A DNA stretch of 56,068 nucleotides. It comes from Deltaproteobacteria bacterium (GTDB lineage: Bacteria; Bdellovibrionota; JACOXK01). The stretch covers positions 1-56,068 of the forward strand of contig JACPKQ010000021.1 in the NCBI GenBank assembly GCA_016186995.1, given 5' to 3'. The position numbers were made by a program, and so were the translations under genes. The notes below the pieces were generated by a model that ran no database searches, was not told the origin of the DNA, and was given only the letters and a program-made list of their open reading frames with translations. This document shows positions 16,422 to 24,789 of the stretch, piece by piece (positions within the stretch are counted from its first letter, which is position 1; every line of letters begins with the position of its first letter).

Positions 16422-18203
16422 ATGAATATTAGAAACGTAGCCATTATTGCGCACGTCGACCACGGTAAAACGACCCTGGTTGATGCCCTTTTGCGCCAAT
16501 CAAAGACAAAACTCAATAAAGAAGTCGCTGATACAGTATGCATTATGGATAGTAATGAAATTGAACGAGAGCGCGGCATTACTATTTTTTCAAAAAATGC
16601 CTCGGTAGAATGGCAAGGAAATAAAATCAATATTATAGATACCCCAGGCCATGCTGATTTTGGGGGTGAGGTTGAACGTGTTTTATCCATGGCTGATGGA
16701 TGTCTTTTATTGGTTGATGCCAAAGAAGGCCCCATGCCACAAACACGATTTGTTTTAAAACAAGCACTCGCCTCACAATTAAAAATTATTGTTGTCATCA
16801 ATAAAATTGATAAACCCAATGCAAGACCTGAAATCGTTTTAGATAAAGTTTTTGATTTATTTATTGAATTGGGTGCCGATGATGACACTGCCTATTTTCC
16901 TGTTGTATATGCAAGTTCAAAACTAGGAAAAGCAGGGCTTACACCTGATCTAGAAAAAATGACTGATATCACTCCTATTTTTGAGGCTATTTTTAAACAT
17001 GTTCCTCCTCCTTCTCACGATGTTACAAAACCTTTACAAATGCGAGTTTCAACAATCTCTGCAAATAACTTTAAAGGCCGTATCGCCACAGGAAGAATTG
17101 AGAATGGAACACTTCACAAGGGACAAAAGATTATACATATGACCCGTACGGGTGAAATGAAACCTTACAAATTAACATCCATTATGATGTTTCAAGGCCT
17201 TGAACATGTTGAGGTGGAAAGTGCACAAGCCGGCGATATTGTGGCCATTTCAGGCATACCCGATATCACCATTGGAGAAACAGTTGCAGATAGCACTAAC
17301 CCCCAAGCACTTCCTGTTTTGGGTATTGAAGAGCCCACCCTTCGCATGACTTTTAGTGTTAATGCCTCTCCTTTTGCCGGACGTGAAGGAGAATTTAAAA
17401 CCTCACGACAAATCAGAAGCCGACTTTATAAAGAATTAGAAAACGATGTTGCTTTGAGAGTAGAAGATCTTCCTGGGGGATCGTGGATGGTTTCTGGAAG
17501 AGGAGAATTACACCTTTCTATTTTTATTGAACGCATGCGACGTGAAGGTTATGAATTTGAAGTTTCTCGCCCACAAGTTATTACAAAAATCGTTAATGGA
17601 GAAACCTATGCCCCCTTTGAAAGAGTTTTTATTGAGGTTCCTGAAAGCTACTCTGGCATCATTATGCAGAAAATGGGTGTTCGACATGCAGAGTTAGTCA
17701 ACATGACTTTGGAAAATGGAATTGCTTTTTATGAATTCACCGTCTCTACCCGAGAGCTTTTTGGTTTTAGAGGAGAATTTCTGACAGATACCAAAGGGCT
17801 TGGCATTATGAACACTCAGTTCTACCAATATCAACCTGATATTGGTGTTTTAAGAGAAAGAGACCGGGGCTCCCTCGTTGTTCACGAAGATGGTATCACC
17901 AATTTGTATGGTTTGGTAAATACCCAAGAAAGAGGGACTCTCTTTGTAGGCCCTGGAGTGCCTGTGTATAAAGGCCAAATCGTAGGACAAAATTCAAGAT
18001 GGAATGACCTGCATGTCAACGTGTGTAAAGAAAAACATCTTTCAAACATGCGGTCTAAGGGTGAAGGTGGAGTTGAGCATTTTAACACACCCAAAATAAT
18101 GGATCTTGAGGATTGTTTAGAATACATTAATGATTCAGAAGTTGTCGAAGTAACGCCTAAGAATGTGAGAATGCGAAAAAAAATAGAACTCAAAGTATAT
18201 TAA
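16422..18203 (+). CDS. typA: Translational GTPase TypA/BipA
   Basis: Ribosome-associated GTPase of 593 aa, EF-G-like, involved in ribosome assembly and stress or cold growth. G1 is AHVDHGKTT, G2 region ERERGITIFSKNA, G3 DTPGHADFGGEVERV, G4 INKIDKPNARP. The BipA-specific C-terminal domain is present (STRELFGFRGEFLTDTKG; NMRSKGEGGVEHFNTP). Length is normal. The start MNIRNVAIIAHVDHGK is the family start, although no free Shine-Dalgarno sequence is seen because a hairpin precedes it. Followed ten bases later by an M3 peptidase. Confidence 0.97.
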   Translation: MNIRNVAIIAHVDHGKTTLVDALLRQSKTKLNKEVADTVCIMDSNEIERERGITIFSKNASVEWQGNKINIIDTPGHADFGGEVERVLSMADGCLLLVDAKEGPMPQTRFVLKQALASQLKIIVVINKIDKPNARPEIVLDKVFDLFIELGADDDTAYFPVVYASSKLGKAGLTPDLEKMTDITPIFEAIFKHVPPPSHDVTKPLQMRVSTISANNFKGRIATGRIENGTLHKGQKIIHMTRTGEMKPYKLTSIMMFQGLEHVEVESAQAGDIVAISGIPDITIGETVADSTNPQALPVLGIEEPTLRMTFSVNASPFAGREGEFKTSRQIRSRLYKELENDVALRVEDLPGGSWMVSGRGELHLSIFIERMRREGYEFEVSRPQVITKIVNGETYAPFERVFIEVPESYSGIIMQKMGVRHAELVNMTLENGIAFYEFTVSTRELFGFRGEFLTDTKGLGIMNTQFYQYQPDIGVLRERDRGSLVVHEDGITNLYGLVNTQERGTLFVGPGVPVYKGQIVGQNSRWNDLHVNVCKEKHLSNMRSKGEGGVEHFNTPKIMDLEDCLEYINDSEVVEVTPKNVRMRKKIELKVY

Positions 18204-18212
18204 GAAAGAAAA

Positions 18213-19928
18213 ATGCAAATCGAAAAACCTTGGTTAAAACAATATGAAAGAATATTTATTCCAAAAAATTTTAAATTATCCGATTGGGACACGCTCGAAC
18301 CCTTCTTTGAAAACTTAGAAAAAGCTCAGTTAAAAAATACAAACTATCTTGAAAAATGGCTTGATAACACAAGTGAGCTCTCATCTGTTATTGGAGAAGA
18401 AGGAACTGTGCGCTACACACAGATGACATGCCATACAAATGATGAAGAAAAGAAAAAAGCTTATCTTCAATTTATAAAAGAATTTCAACCAAAACTCTTA
18501 GAATGGAGTAACAAACTTGATAAAAAATATTATAAATGCTCTTCTCGAAAGAAATTACCACAAAAAGAATATGAAGAATATAATAAAAAAATTGAAACTG
18601 CCATTCTCCTTCACTCACCAAAAAATATTCCCTTAAGCACAAAACTTTCAGAGCTTTCCCAAAAACATCAAGAAATAACAGGTAACTGGGTTGTTGATTT
18701 TGATGGAAAAGAAAGAACTATGCCAGAAATGGGAAAATTACTTTTATCGCAAGACAGAAGCGTGAGAGAAAAAGCCTGGTTTGCGGCTGCACAAAGAAGA
18801 CTTCAAGATAAAAACACACTTGAAAACCTGTATGATGAAATGCTTCACACAAGACAAGAGTTTTCACATAATTTAAATCTTAAAGATTATAGAGAATACT
18901 GCTTTAAATCAAAACTTCGCGTTTATACGGAAGATGATTGCTTTAAACTTCATGAGGCAATCGAAAAAGCTGTTGTGCCGCTTGTTCGAAAAATGAACGA
19001 AGAAGGAAAAAAAGAAATGAAGCTAAAAACCCTAAAACCCTGGGATTTAAGTGTGGATGCCAGTGGAAAACCGCCCCTTGAATCTTTTAAAAATATTCAA
19101 GAACTACAAGACGGGGCTGAAAAAATTTTTTATAAAATTGATTCTCGTCTAGGGGAGAGATTTCATTCCATCCGCCCTTATATGGATTTAGACAGTCGTA
19201 AAGGAAAAGCACCCGGGGGATACCAAGCTTGCTACAGCGAAAGAAGGCTTCCTTTTATTTTTGCAAATGCAACAGGAGTTCACAATGATGTCAGAACACT
19301 TCTTCATGAGTCAGGACATGCTTTTCACACCCTGCAATGTCGAGATCAAAAATTGATATCTTATAGACACGGCCCCATGGAATTTTGCGAAGTAGCTAGC
19401 ATGACTCAAGAGCTTTTAGCCCTTCCCTATTTAGGAGTTTTTTATTCTGATAAAGATGATTATAAAAGAGCTTGTGAAGAACAACTTAAAGGTACTATCA
19501 CCATTCTACCCTGGATTGCTCAAGTCGATGCTTTTCAACATTGGATTTATACACATCCTCAACACACAATCGAAGAAAGATCACAAACCTGGATTGCACT
19601 TTCAGAACGTTTTGAAAAAGATATTGATTGGAAAGATATTCCAGAAGAAATAAAGGCCCATAGCTGGCACAGGCAACTTCATATTTTTCAGGTTCCTTTT
19701 TACTATATTGAATATGCTATTTCTCAATTAGGAGCTCTTCAAATTTATAGAAACTATAAAAAGAACCCAAAAAAGGCCCTTTCTCAATACCTCAATGCTT
19801 TAGCTTTAGGTGGAAGCCGTAACGTCAAAGAGCTTTTTAAAGAAGCAGGTATTCAATTTGATTTTAGTATTGATCTTATCCAAGAACTGACTCACATGGT
19901 CGCAGACGACCTGTCCCTGTCACCCTGA
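18213..19928 (+). CDS. M3 family oligoendopeptidase (PepF-like)
   Basis: Zinc metallopeptidase of 571 aa, cytoplasmic (no signal peptide). The active site is LLHESGHAFHTLQ (HExxH at about residues 365-369), with the third zinc ligand in the GPMEFCEVASMTQELL segment. Family features include LYDEMLHTRQEFSHNLNL and the C-terminal FYYIEYAISQLGALQIYRNY. Such enzymes degrade short peptides. The final residues LSLSP and the stop codon come from a dispersed repeat (begins at 19919), so the original 3' end has been replaced by repeat sequence. Probably cotranscribed with typA. Confidence 0.9.
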   Translation: MQIEKPWLKQYERIFIPKNFKLSDWDTLEPFFENLEKAQLKNTNYLEKWLDNTSELSSVIGEEGTVRYTQMTCHTNDEEKKKAYLQFIKEFQPKLLEWSNKLDKKYYKCSSRKKLPQKEYEEYNKKIETAILLHSPKNIPLSTKLSELSQKHQEITGNWVVDFDGKERTMPEMGKLLLSQDRSVREKAWFAAAQRRLQDKNTLENLYDEMLHTRQEFSHNLNLKDYREYCFKSKLRVYTEDDCFKLHEAIEKAVVPLVRKMNEEGKKEMKLKTLKPWDLSVDASGKPPLESFKNIQELQDGAEKIFYKIDSRLGERFHSIRPYMDLDSRKGKAPGGYQACYSERRLPFIFANATGVHNDVRTLLHESGHAFHTLQCRDQKLISYRHGPMEFCEVASMTQELLALPYLGVFYSDKDDYKRACEEQLKGTITILPWIAQVDAFQHWIYTHPQHTIEERSQTWIALSERFEKDIDWKDIPEEIKAHSWHRQLHIFQVPFYYIEYAISQLGALQIYRNYKKNPKKALSQYLNALALGGSRNVKELFKEAGIQFDFSIDLIQELTHMVADDLSLSP

Positions 19929-20006
19929 GTGTAACGAAGGGTATGGCGCGAAGAGGGATGCTCAGAATGACAAGGAGTGTCATCCCGAGTGGGTCTTGGG
20001 ATCCAG
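19919..20006. repeat. Dispersed repeats after the M3 peptidase (gtcaccctgag type plus gtcatcccgag type)
   Basis: First element: gtcaccctgagtgtaacg, gaagggt, ending ctcagaatgacaagg (19919-19973). Second element: gtcatcccgagtgggtcttg and ggatccag (19979-20006). The first element provides the stop codon of the upstream gene. The same subfamily recurs at 23191-23296 and 24674-24736. Confidence 0.8.
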
Positions 20007-20091
20007 TTCTCTATAACACCTTAAAATTATTGATAAAAATATATTCTCACCCCCCATGATTCAGGCATAAAAATTGCTTCACTTCTTACCG

Positions 20092-21183
20092 ATGAACAAA
20101 GTATTCACTTTCATGCTGTTTTTGGGGTTGTTGCCCATCCCCACACTCAGCCCTGCACAATCGTCAAAAAAACCAGTCATTATTGCTGTTTTTGACTCAG
20201 GGATTGATGAGACACATCCCTTCTTAAAAGATCATCTTTGGATCAACCCCGGAGAAATTCCGGACAATAAAATCGATGATGAGGGTAATGGCATCGTTGA
20301 TGACGTTCATGGGTTAAATTGGACCCACAAAAACGGAGATATCAGAGACGATCAGGAGTATGGTCATGGCACCCATGTCTCTGGAATTGTGCTGGGAAGT
20401 CATAAAAAAACGATTTCTGAAAATATCACAATCATCTCTCTTAAATACAATGAGCTGAATCCAGGGGAGTCCCTTTTAAAATCTTTAGAGTACGCAGAAA
20501 AAAATGGGGTACTTCTTTTTAACATTAGTTATTATCTTGAACCCAGACATTGGCGATTAACAAGACCTGAAGTTGAAAAGTTATCTGATTATGACCGCGC
20601 ACAATTAATTCCAATAATGAAAGAATTCTATAGACGGCAAGATAAAATTATTATTATTCGTGATTCTTCAGAATTTGTTAACTGGTATTTAACCTATCAA
20701 TCCGATTTTATGTATGATTGGAATCAGGCAATGGCAAAAATAAAACAACTTCAAGATAAAATGTTGATCATCGCATCTGTCGGTAATTATAATGGAAATT
20801 TAAATGAGATAGACCTTGAACCGGCCACCCTCTCCTCTTCCAATATTATTTCTGTGATGAATCTTGATAAAAATTATCGTCGGTTTAAAAATACCCACTA
20901 TGGTTCTGATTATGGAAATAAAAAGGTCTTACTCGGGGCTGTTGGAGAAGATGTCTTAAGTACCGTTCCGAGAAGGGTCCACCCATCAGGTTGGTTGAGA
21001 TCCTCGGGTGCTTCAAGTGCTGCGCCAAAGATTACCTATCGATGTGCCCAGATTGTGCTGGATCTTAAAAAAAGAGGAATGGTGCCGACGCCAGAACGAA
21101 TCAAAAGAGAGCTCCTCGGTGAGCTTCCAGTATCTGAAGATCTCAAGCGATATACGATAACCGGGAAATATTTAGAAGAATAG
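20092..21183 (+). CDS. Secreted S8-family serine protease (subtilase)
   Basis: Protein of 363 aa with a signal peptide (MNKVFTFMLFLGLLPIPTLS, ending about PAQSS). The catalytic triad is visible: Asp in IAVFDSGIDETHPF, His in YGHGTHVSGIV and Ser in SSGASSAAPKI (GASSAAP instead of the usual GTSMAAP). The oxyanion asparagine is in IIASVGNYNGN. The calcium-type motif PDNKIDDEGNGIVDDVHG follows the Asp. An extra charged segment of about 70 residues lies between the His and the Asn. There is no recognisable propeptide. Converges with the next gene, leaving five bases. The natural substrate is unknown. Start at ATG 20092; an upstream TTG frame is less likely. Confidence 0.88.
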   Translation: MNKVFTFMLFLGLLPIPTLSPAQSSKKPVIIAVFDSGIDETHPFLKDHLWINPGEIPDNKIDDEGNGIVDDVHGLNWTHKNGDIRDDQEYGHGTHVSGIVLGSHKKTISENITIISLKYNELNPGESLLKSLEYAEKNGVLLFNISYYLEPRHWRLTRPEVEKLSDYDRAQLIPIMKEFYRRQDKIIIIRDSSEFVNWYLTYQSDFMYDWNQAMAKIKQLQDKMLIIASVGNYNGNLNEIDLEPATLSSSNIISVMNLDKNYRRFKNTHYGSDYGNKKVLLGAVGEDVLSTVPRRVHPSGWLRSSGASSAAPKITYRCAQIVLDLKKRGMVPTPERIKRELLGELPVSEDLKRYTITGKYLEE

Positions 21184-21188
21184 AATTT

Positions 21189-22664
21189 TTATCGAGATTT
21201 TTTCTGCCTTTCTTTTCGCCGCTCTTTTTTCTCATGTGTCCATCGCCGAATTTTTGCTGGCTGACTTTCAGGAGTGAGTGCATCCCATATATTTCCAGGA
21301 AGATTTCTAAAATTCTTCCAAAATTGTGAGGGCTTTTGAGAAACGACTTCTTCTCTTCTTTGAGGAGGCTTTAGAGCTTCAGCCTCTTTTTTTTCCTTTT
21401 CCCGTGTAAGGGCTTTTTCTTCCAAATCCACGACAACCTCTCTCATAAATCTTTCCTCTGACCAGGGTGTGCAAAAGAGATTATGAAGCTGTGTGCACCA
21501 TTGTTTATTGAGAGCAAATTTGGGAACATAACTTGTGGCACAATTAAGAAAGCCTGTGCTATTACTCTGACTACAATACGTATGAGCCTCGCTGAGTCGA
21601 TGTGTGGAGAACAATGTTTGTGAGCCGCTCTTACTTTGTATAGTGGCTAATGCCCCTGAAATAAATTCAGGATTCCAATTTTGCTCAACATCTTTATAAC
21701 CCTGCTGATCTTTTATGTACTCCCCCTTGAGGACAACGCTGGCAGCGAGCTCTAAACGAGTTAATTTATCATTATCAAATGTATCATCGGAAAGATTGCG
21801 ACATGCTGCTTCTATCTTTTCATCTGGACTGGCCGCCAATGCAGCTTTCGGCCGCTGATATTTTACCACTGCAGACAACGGACGACACTCCGGTTGCTTT
21901 AAAAACTCTGGAAGGCTTTCTTCATCTTCAAATAAAAGATCCGCCTGAGTGACTCTGTCGATGGCTTTCTCAACAATGGACGGCTCGCCGCTGCAAAATT
22001 TCTCAAAAAATTCTTGTCTCCTATCAGGGACCTTCTGATAAACATGCTCCATAGCGAGCAAAAGATCGCGATGTCGAATGGCTCTATCATCCATTCTGTC
22101 ACCCATTCTGTGCGATAAAAGCTCAAGATACTTCAGAGGATCAGGGGGGTTTCGAAACTCCCGACGATCTTCGACAGTATAAAAAGCATCTTTAGCATCA
22201 AACCCCCAAAATTTTTGTGCTCGAAGGGGTTCTAGTTTTTCATAGTAAGCTTTTGTCTCGTGAGTCATGTCTACAAATTGTGAGTATCGCTCCGGAAATG
22301 GGTCTCTATCTTTTCCTGCCATAAATCGTCGATGCCTTTCGCTCTCAAAATCATAGGTAACCATATCATTCTCATTTTCATACTGCGAAATGGCCGTGGG
22401 GTTAGAGATGCGATCTATATCCTTGGCAAACTGTCCCATATGGATTTTAAATTTTGTGCCATCTTCGGTTTGATACTGAACACCCCCTTGTCGCTCAGGA
22501 ACAATCATATAAAATAAGAGCTCAACAGCGGCATCTTCCTTCTGTTTATCAGTCATAAGGTCATAGCTTTGGGGATCCGGGATGTATTTTCCTGAATGGG
22601 CTGTCTCTTGAAACAACACGAAAAGGGAGAGAAAACAGACAATGAGGCTGATTCTTCTTATCAT
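21189..22664 (-). CDS. Secreted protein of unknown function
   Basis: Protein of 491 aa that I do not recognise. It has a signal peptide (MIRRISLIVCFLSLFVLFQE, cut near AHSG), a long hydrophilic middle rich in acidic and aromatic residues (several RDPFPERY- and FRNPPDPLKYL-type segments), a cluster of cysteines near residues 365-410 (HTYCSQSNSTGFLNCATSY; WCTQLHNLFCTPW) that could form disulphides, and a strongly basic tail (KKERRKERQKKSR). AAGGAGG lies two bases before the chosen ATG; another in-frame ATG is 21 bases upstream. It is tail-to-tail with the subtilase. Confidence 0.7.
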   Translation of the reverse strand: MIRRISLIVCFLSLFVLFQETAHSGKYIPDPQSYDLMTDKQKEDAAVELLFYMIVPERQGGVQYQTEDGTKFKIHMGQFAKDIDRISNPTAISQYENENDMVTYDFESERHRRFMAGKDRDPFPERYSQFVDMTHETKAYYEKLEPLRAQKFWGFDAKDAFYTVEDRREFRNPPDPLKYLELLSHRMGDRMDDRAIRHRDLLLAMEHVYQKVPDRRQEFFEKFCSGEPSIVEKAIDRVTQADLLFEDEESLPEFLKQPECRPLSAVVKYQRPKAALAASPDEKIEAACRNLSDDTFDNDKLTRLELAASVVLKGEYIKDQQGYKDVEQNWNPEFISGALATIQSKSGSQTLFSTHRLSEAHTYCSQSNSTGFLNCATSYVPKFALNKQWCTQLHNLFCTPWSEERFMREVVVDLEEKALTREKEKKEAEALKPPQRREEVVSQKPSQFWKNFRNLPGNIWDALTPESQPAKIRRWTHEKKERRKERQKKSR

Positions 22665-22718
22665 GACCTCCTTATCGGATGTCATTGATATTAAGTTAAA
22701 ATCTGTTATAAACCTGCT

Positions 22719-23168
22719 GTGAAAAAAAGATTGCTGACTTTATTGGCTCTCGTATTGTTTGCCACTTTCTCTTTTGCAGCAGAAACAATGAACGGCGATT
22801 TCATGGTGAGCAGTGGAAATGATTTCTGTCAAAAATTAAATTCTTTTTTAAATGATTTAAACAAATACACAGACTTAAATGTTAAGATAATCCAGTGTAA
22901 GCCTCACTATGGATATTGGATGTGGGAACAAGACAGAACCCATATAACTCTTTCTTATGAGCCACTAGAAAACTCAGCGGATCAAACTGAAAGTTTTCAT
23001 ATTATTCAGTTCGAGTACATGGGTGTTCATTACATCAATCAAATTAAGAAAATTATAGAAAGTCTCGGCCTCAAGTTTATTTCTCAAACGCTAGACTCTT
23101 CAATTACATCGCTCGCTAATGAAGGTCGCTTTCGCTTATCTATTGGAATACCTCATCAGTGTAATTAA
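22719..23168 (+). CDS. Small secreted protein of unknown function
   Basis: Protein of 149 aa starting at GTG, with a textbook signal peptide (KKRLLTLLALVLFATFSFA). The mature part has three cysteines (DFCQKLN, IIQCKPHY and a C-terminal HQCN), a YGYWMWEQ aromatic patch, and alternating patterns suggesting a small alpha/beta fold. No family recognised. It is divergent from the 491-aa secreted protein, with their starts about 54 bases apart, so they may share a regulatory region. The stop is followed directly by repeats. Confidence 0.6.
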   Translation: MKKRLLTLLALVLFATFSFAAETMNGDFMVSSGNDFCQKLNSFLNDLNKYTDLNVKIIQCKPHYGYWMWEQDRTHITLSYEPLENSADQTESFHIIQFEYMGVHYINQIKKIIESLGLKFISQTLDSSITSLANEGRFRLSIGIPHQCN

Positions 23169-23190
23169 GGCCCTTCCTGAACGTTTTTTC

Positions 23191-23303
23191 CTGTCACCCT
23201 GAACGCACATCTGTCACCCTGAACGCACATCTGTCACCCTGAACGCAGTGAAGGGTATAATCACGAAGTATATTCTTCGCGTTACTCAGAATGACAAAAG
23301 AAC
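23191..23303. repeat. Triplicated 20-bp unit plus dispersed repeat body
   Basis: ctgtcaccctgaacgcacat occurs twice in full (23191-23210, 23211-23230) and a third time in part, then the body gaagggtataatcacgaagt ... ctcagaatgacaaaagaac follows to 23303. The body is nearly identical to 24692-24745. This is local expansion of a dispersed repeat end, not a CRISPR (no spacers). Confidence 0.85.
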
Positions 23304-23371
23304 ACGACAAGGCATTCAAAGCAGCCGACACAGTATTTGACTGTTTTAAAGTAGTGGTTTAAAATAGTCTA

Positions 23372-24568
23372 ATGAATATAAAGAGAAGTATTTTCAATAA
23401 CTTAACAACCCAAATTCAAAGACCAGAAATTTCAATCTTACTTGGGGCACGTCAAGTTGGAAAAACATTTCTGATGAATGAGCTAGAAAGTTATTGTAAA
23501 AATCTGGGTTATTCTACTTATTTTCTTAATTTAGAAATACCCTCTCACTTAAGAGAAATTACTGGCACAGATGAAGATGTTTATAATCATCTCAGTTCAA
23601 AAAAAGGCATTATATTTATTGATGAGTTTCATTACCTAAAAAATGCGTCAAAAATTTTTAAAGCTATTTATGACAGTAAGAGTGGTATTAAAATTTTTGC
23701 TTCCGGTTCATCTTCTATTGAAATACATAAACATCTTAAAGAAAGCCTTGCTGGGCGATTGTGGAAAAATAGAATATACCCCTTAACCCTTCATGAATAT
23801 TTACAAAACAAAACTCTTTCTACTGAATCATTTTACCAGTTTGGAGGTTTACCTGGCCTTATTAATGAAAAAAATAATGATAATAAAATAAAAATACTTG
23901 AAACAATAGTTGAAACATACATTAGCAAAGATATCAAAAATTTAATTAAAGAAGAAAATATTAGAGCTTTTAATCACATGTTGTATCTTCTTGCACAATT
24001 TCAAGGTTCTATTGTTACCTCAAAATCTTTATCCAATGAAATAGGTTTATCAATACCAACAATTAATAGAAATCTTGATATTTTGAGTCATACCTATATT
24101 TGTTATCCTTTATATAGTTATTCTAAAAATTTAGGAAATGAACTCAAAAAATCTCGGAAATATTATCTGTACGATTTGGGAATCCGAAATATGCTGTTGA
24201 AAAATTTTAACACACTTAAAAAAAGAGATGATACCGGGATGATGGGTGAAACTTTTGTATTTCACAATTTGATTCATCAACAAAAAAGTAATATGGAAAT
24301 TCGTTTTTGGAGAACTAAAAGTGATTATGAAGTTGATTTTATTGTACTCAAAAACCAACTTCCTTATCCCATTGAAGTTAAAACAACTTTAGGAAAAGCA
24401 CATATACCTGAGGGTCTTAAAAAATTTATTGATACCTACCCCGAAACTCAAGAAGCTATTATTTTTTGCAAAGACGTCCGGAATGTGACTCAGTATAAAA
24501 CTACAAAAATTCATTTTTTACACTGGGAAGAATCTCAAAACATCCCATTCATGGAATCAGCTTTTTGA
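23372..24568 (+). CDS. AAA_14/DUF4143 ATPase
   Basis: Protein of 398 aa. The N-terminal P-loop domain has Walker A LLGARQVGKT (about residue 25) and Walker B IIFIDEFHYL, followed by the sensor-like IFASGSSSIEI and the AGRL motif (LAGRLWKNRIYPLTLHEYL). The C-terminal DUF4143 domain has the restriction-endonuclease-like signature EVDFIV ... YPIEVKTT, though nuclease activity is not established for the family. Such proteins are common in accessory DNA and their biological role is poorly known. Base composition looks more AT-rich than its neighbours, and nearly identical repeats flank it, which suggests acquisition. Confidence 0.85.
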   Translation: MNIKRSIFNNLTTQIQRPEISILLGARQVGKTFLMNELESYCKNLGYSTYFLNLEIPSHLREITGTDEDVYNHLSSKKGIIFIDEFHYLKNASKIFKAIYDSKSGIKIFASGSSSIEIHKHLKESLAGRLWKNRIYPLTLHEYLQNKTLSTESFYQFGGLPGLINEKNNDNKIKILETIVETYISKDIKNLIKEENIRAFNHMLYLLAQFQGSIVTSKSLSNEIGLSIPTINRNLDILSHTYICYPLYSYSKNLGNELKKSRKYYLYDLGIRNMLLKNFNTLKKRDDTGMMGETFVFHNLIHQQKSNMEIRFWRTKSDYEVDFIVLKNQLPYPIEVKTTLGKAHIPEGLKKFIDTYPETQEAIIFCKDVRNVTQYKTTKIHFLHWEESQNIPFMESAF

Positions 24569-24577
24569 ATACCCTCT

Positions 24578-24628
24578 GTCATTCCTTTCCTGTTATTCCA
24601 GCGCAGGCTGGAATCCAGGGTTTATGGT
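24578..24628. repeat. Palindromic repeats downstream of the ATPase
   Basis: gtcattcctttcctg followed by ttattccagc gcag gctggaatccaggg, with arms ATTCCAGC / GCTGGAAT. Confidence 0.7.
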
Positions 24629-24673
24629 TCGCTGTACCACCCTCTCTCTCATGGATTCGAATTCTGTCACCCT

Positions 24674-24745
24674 GTCACCCTGAGTGTAACGAAGGGTATA
24701 ATCACGAAGTATATTCTTCGCGTTGCTCAGAATGACAAAAGAACG
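24674..24745. repeat. Dispersed repeat (gtcaccctgag ... ctcagaatgacaaaagaac)
   Basis: Near-identical to the body of the repeat at 23231-23303: gaagggtataatcacgaagt is shared exactly and the right end differs by one base. Same orientation, so the two copies directly flank the AAA/DUF4143 gene. Confidence 0.85.
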
Positions 24746-24789
24746 CTCAAGATGACAAGAAGATTCGAGTCTATGAGAGAATTGGCTTC

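Noticed and set aside
16334-16888. Open frame on the minus strand opposite typA
   Set aside because: It is antisense to the GTPase core of typA, with low-complexity serine/threonine content and no family resemblance.
17882-18193. 103-aa frame opposite the end of typA
   Set aside because: Shadow of the strongly conserved TypA C-terminal domain; no ribosome binding site.
23191-23250. Three near-tandem 20-bp units resembling the start of a CRISPR array
   Set aside because: The units are directly adjacent with no spacers, have no cas genes nearby, and are copies of a dispersed repeat end.
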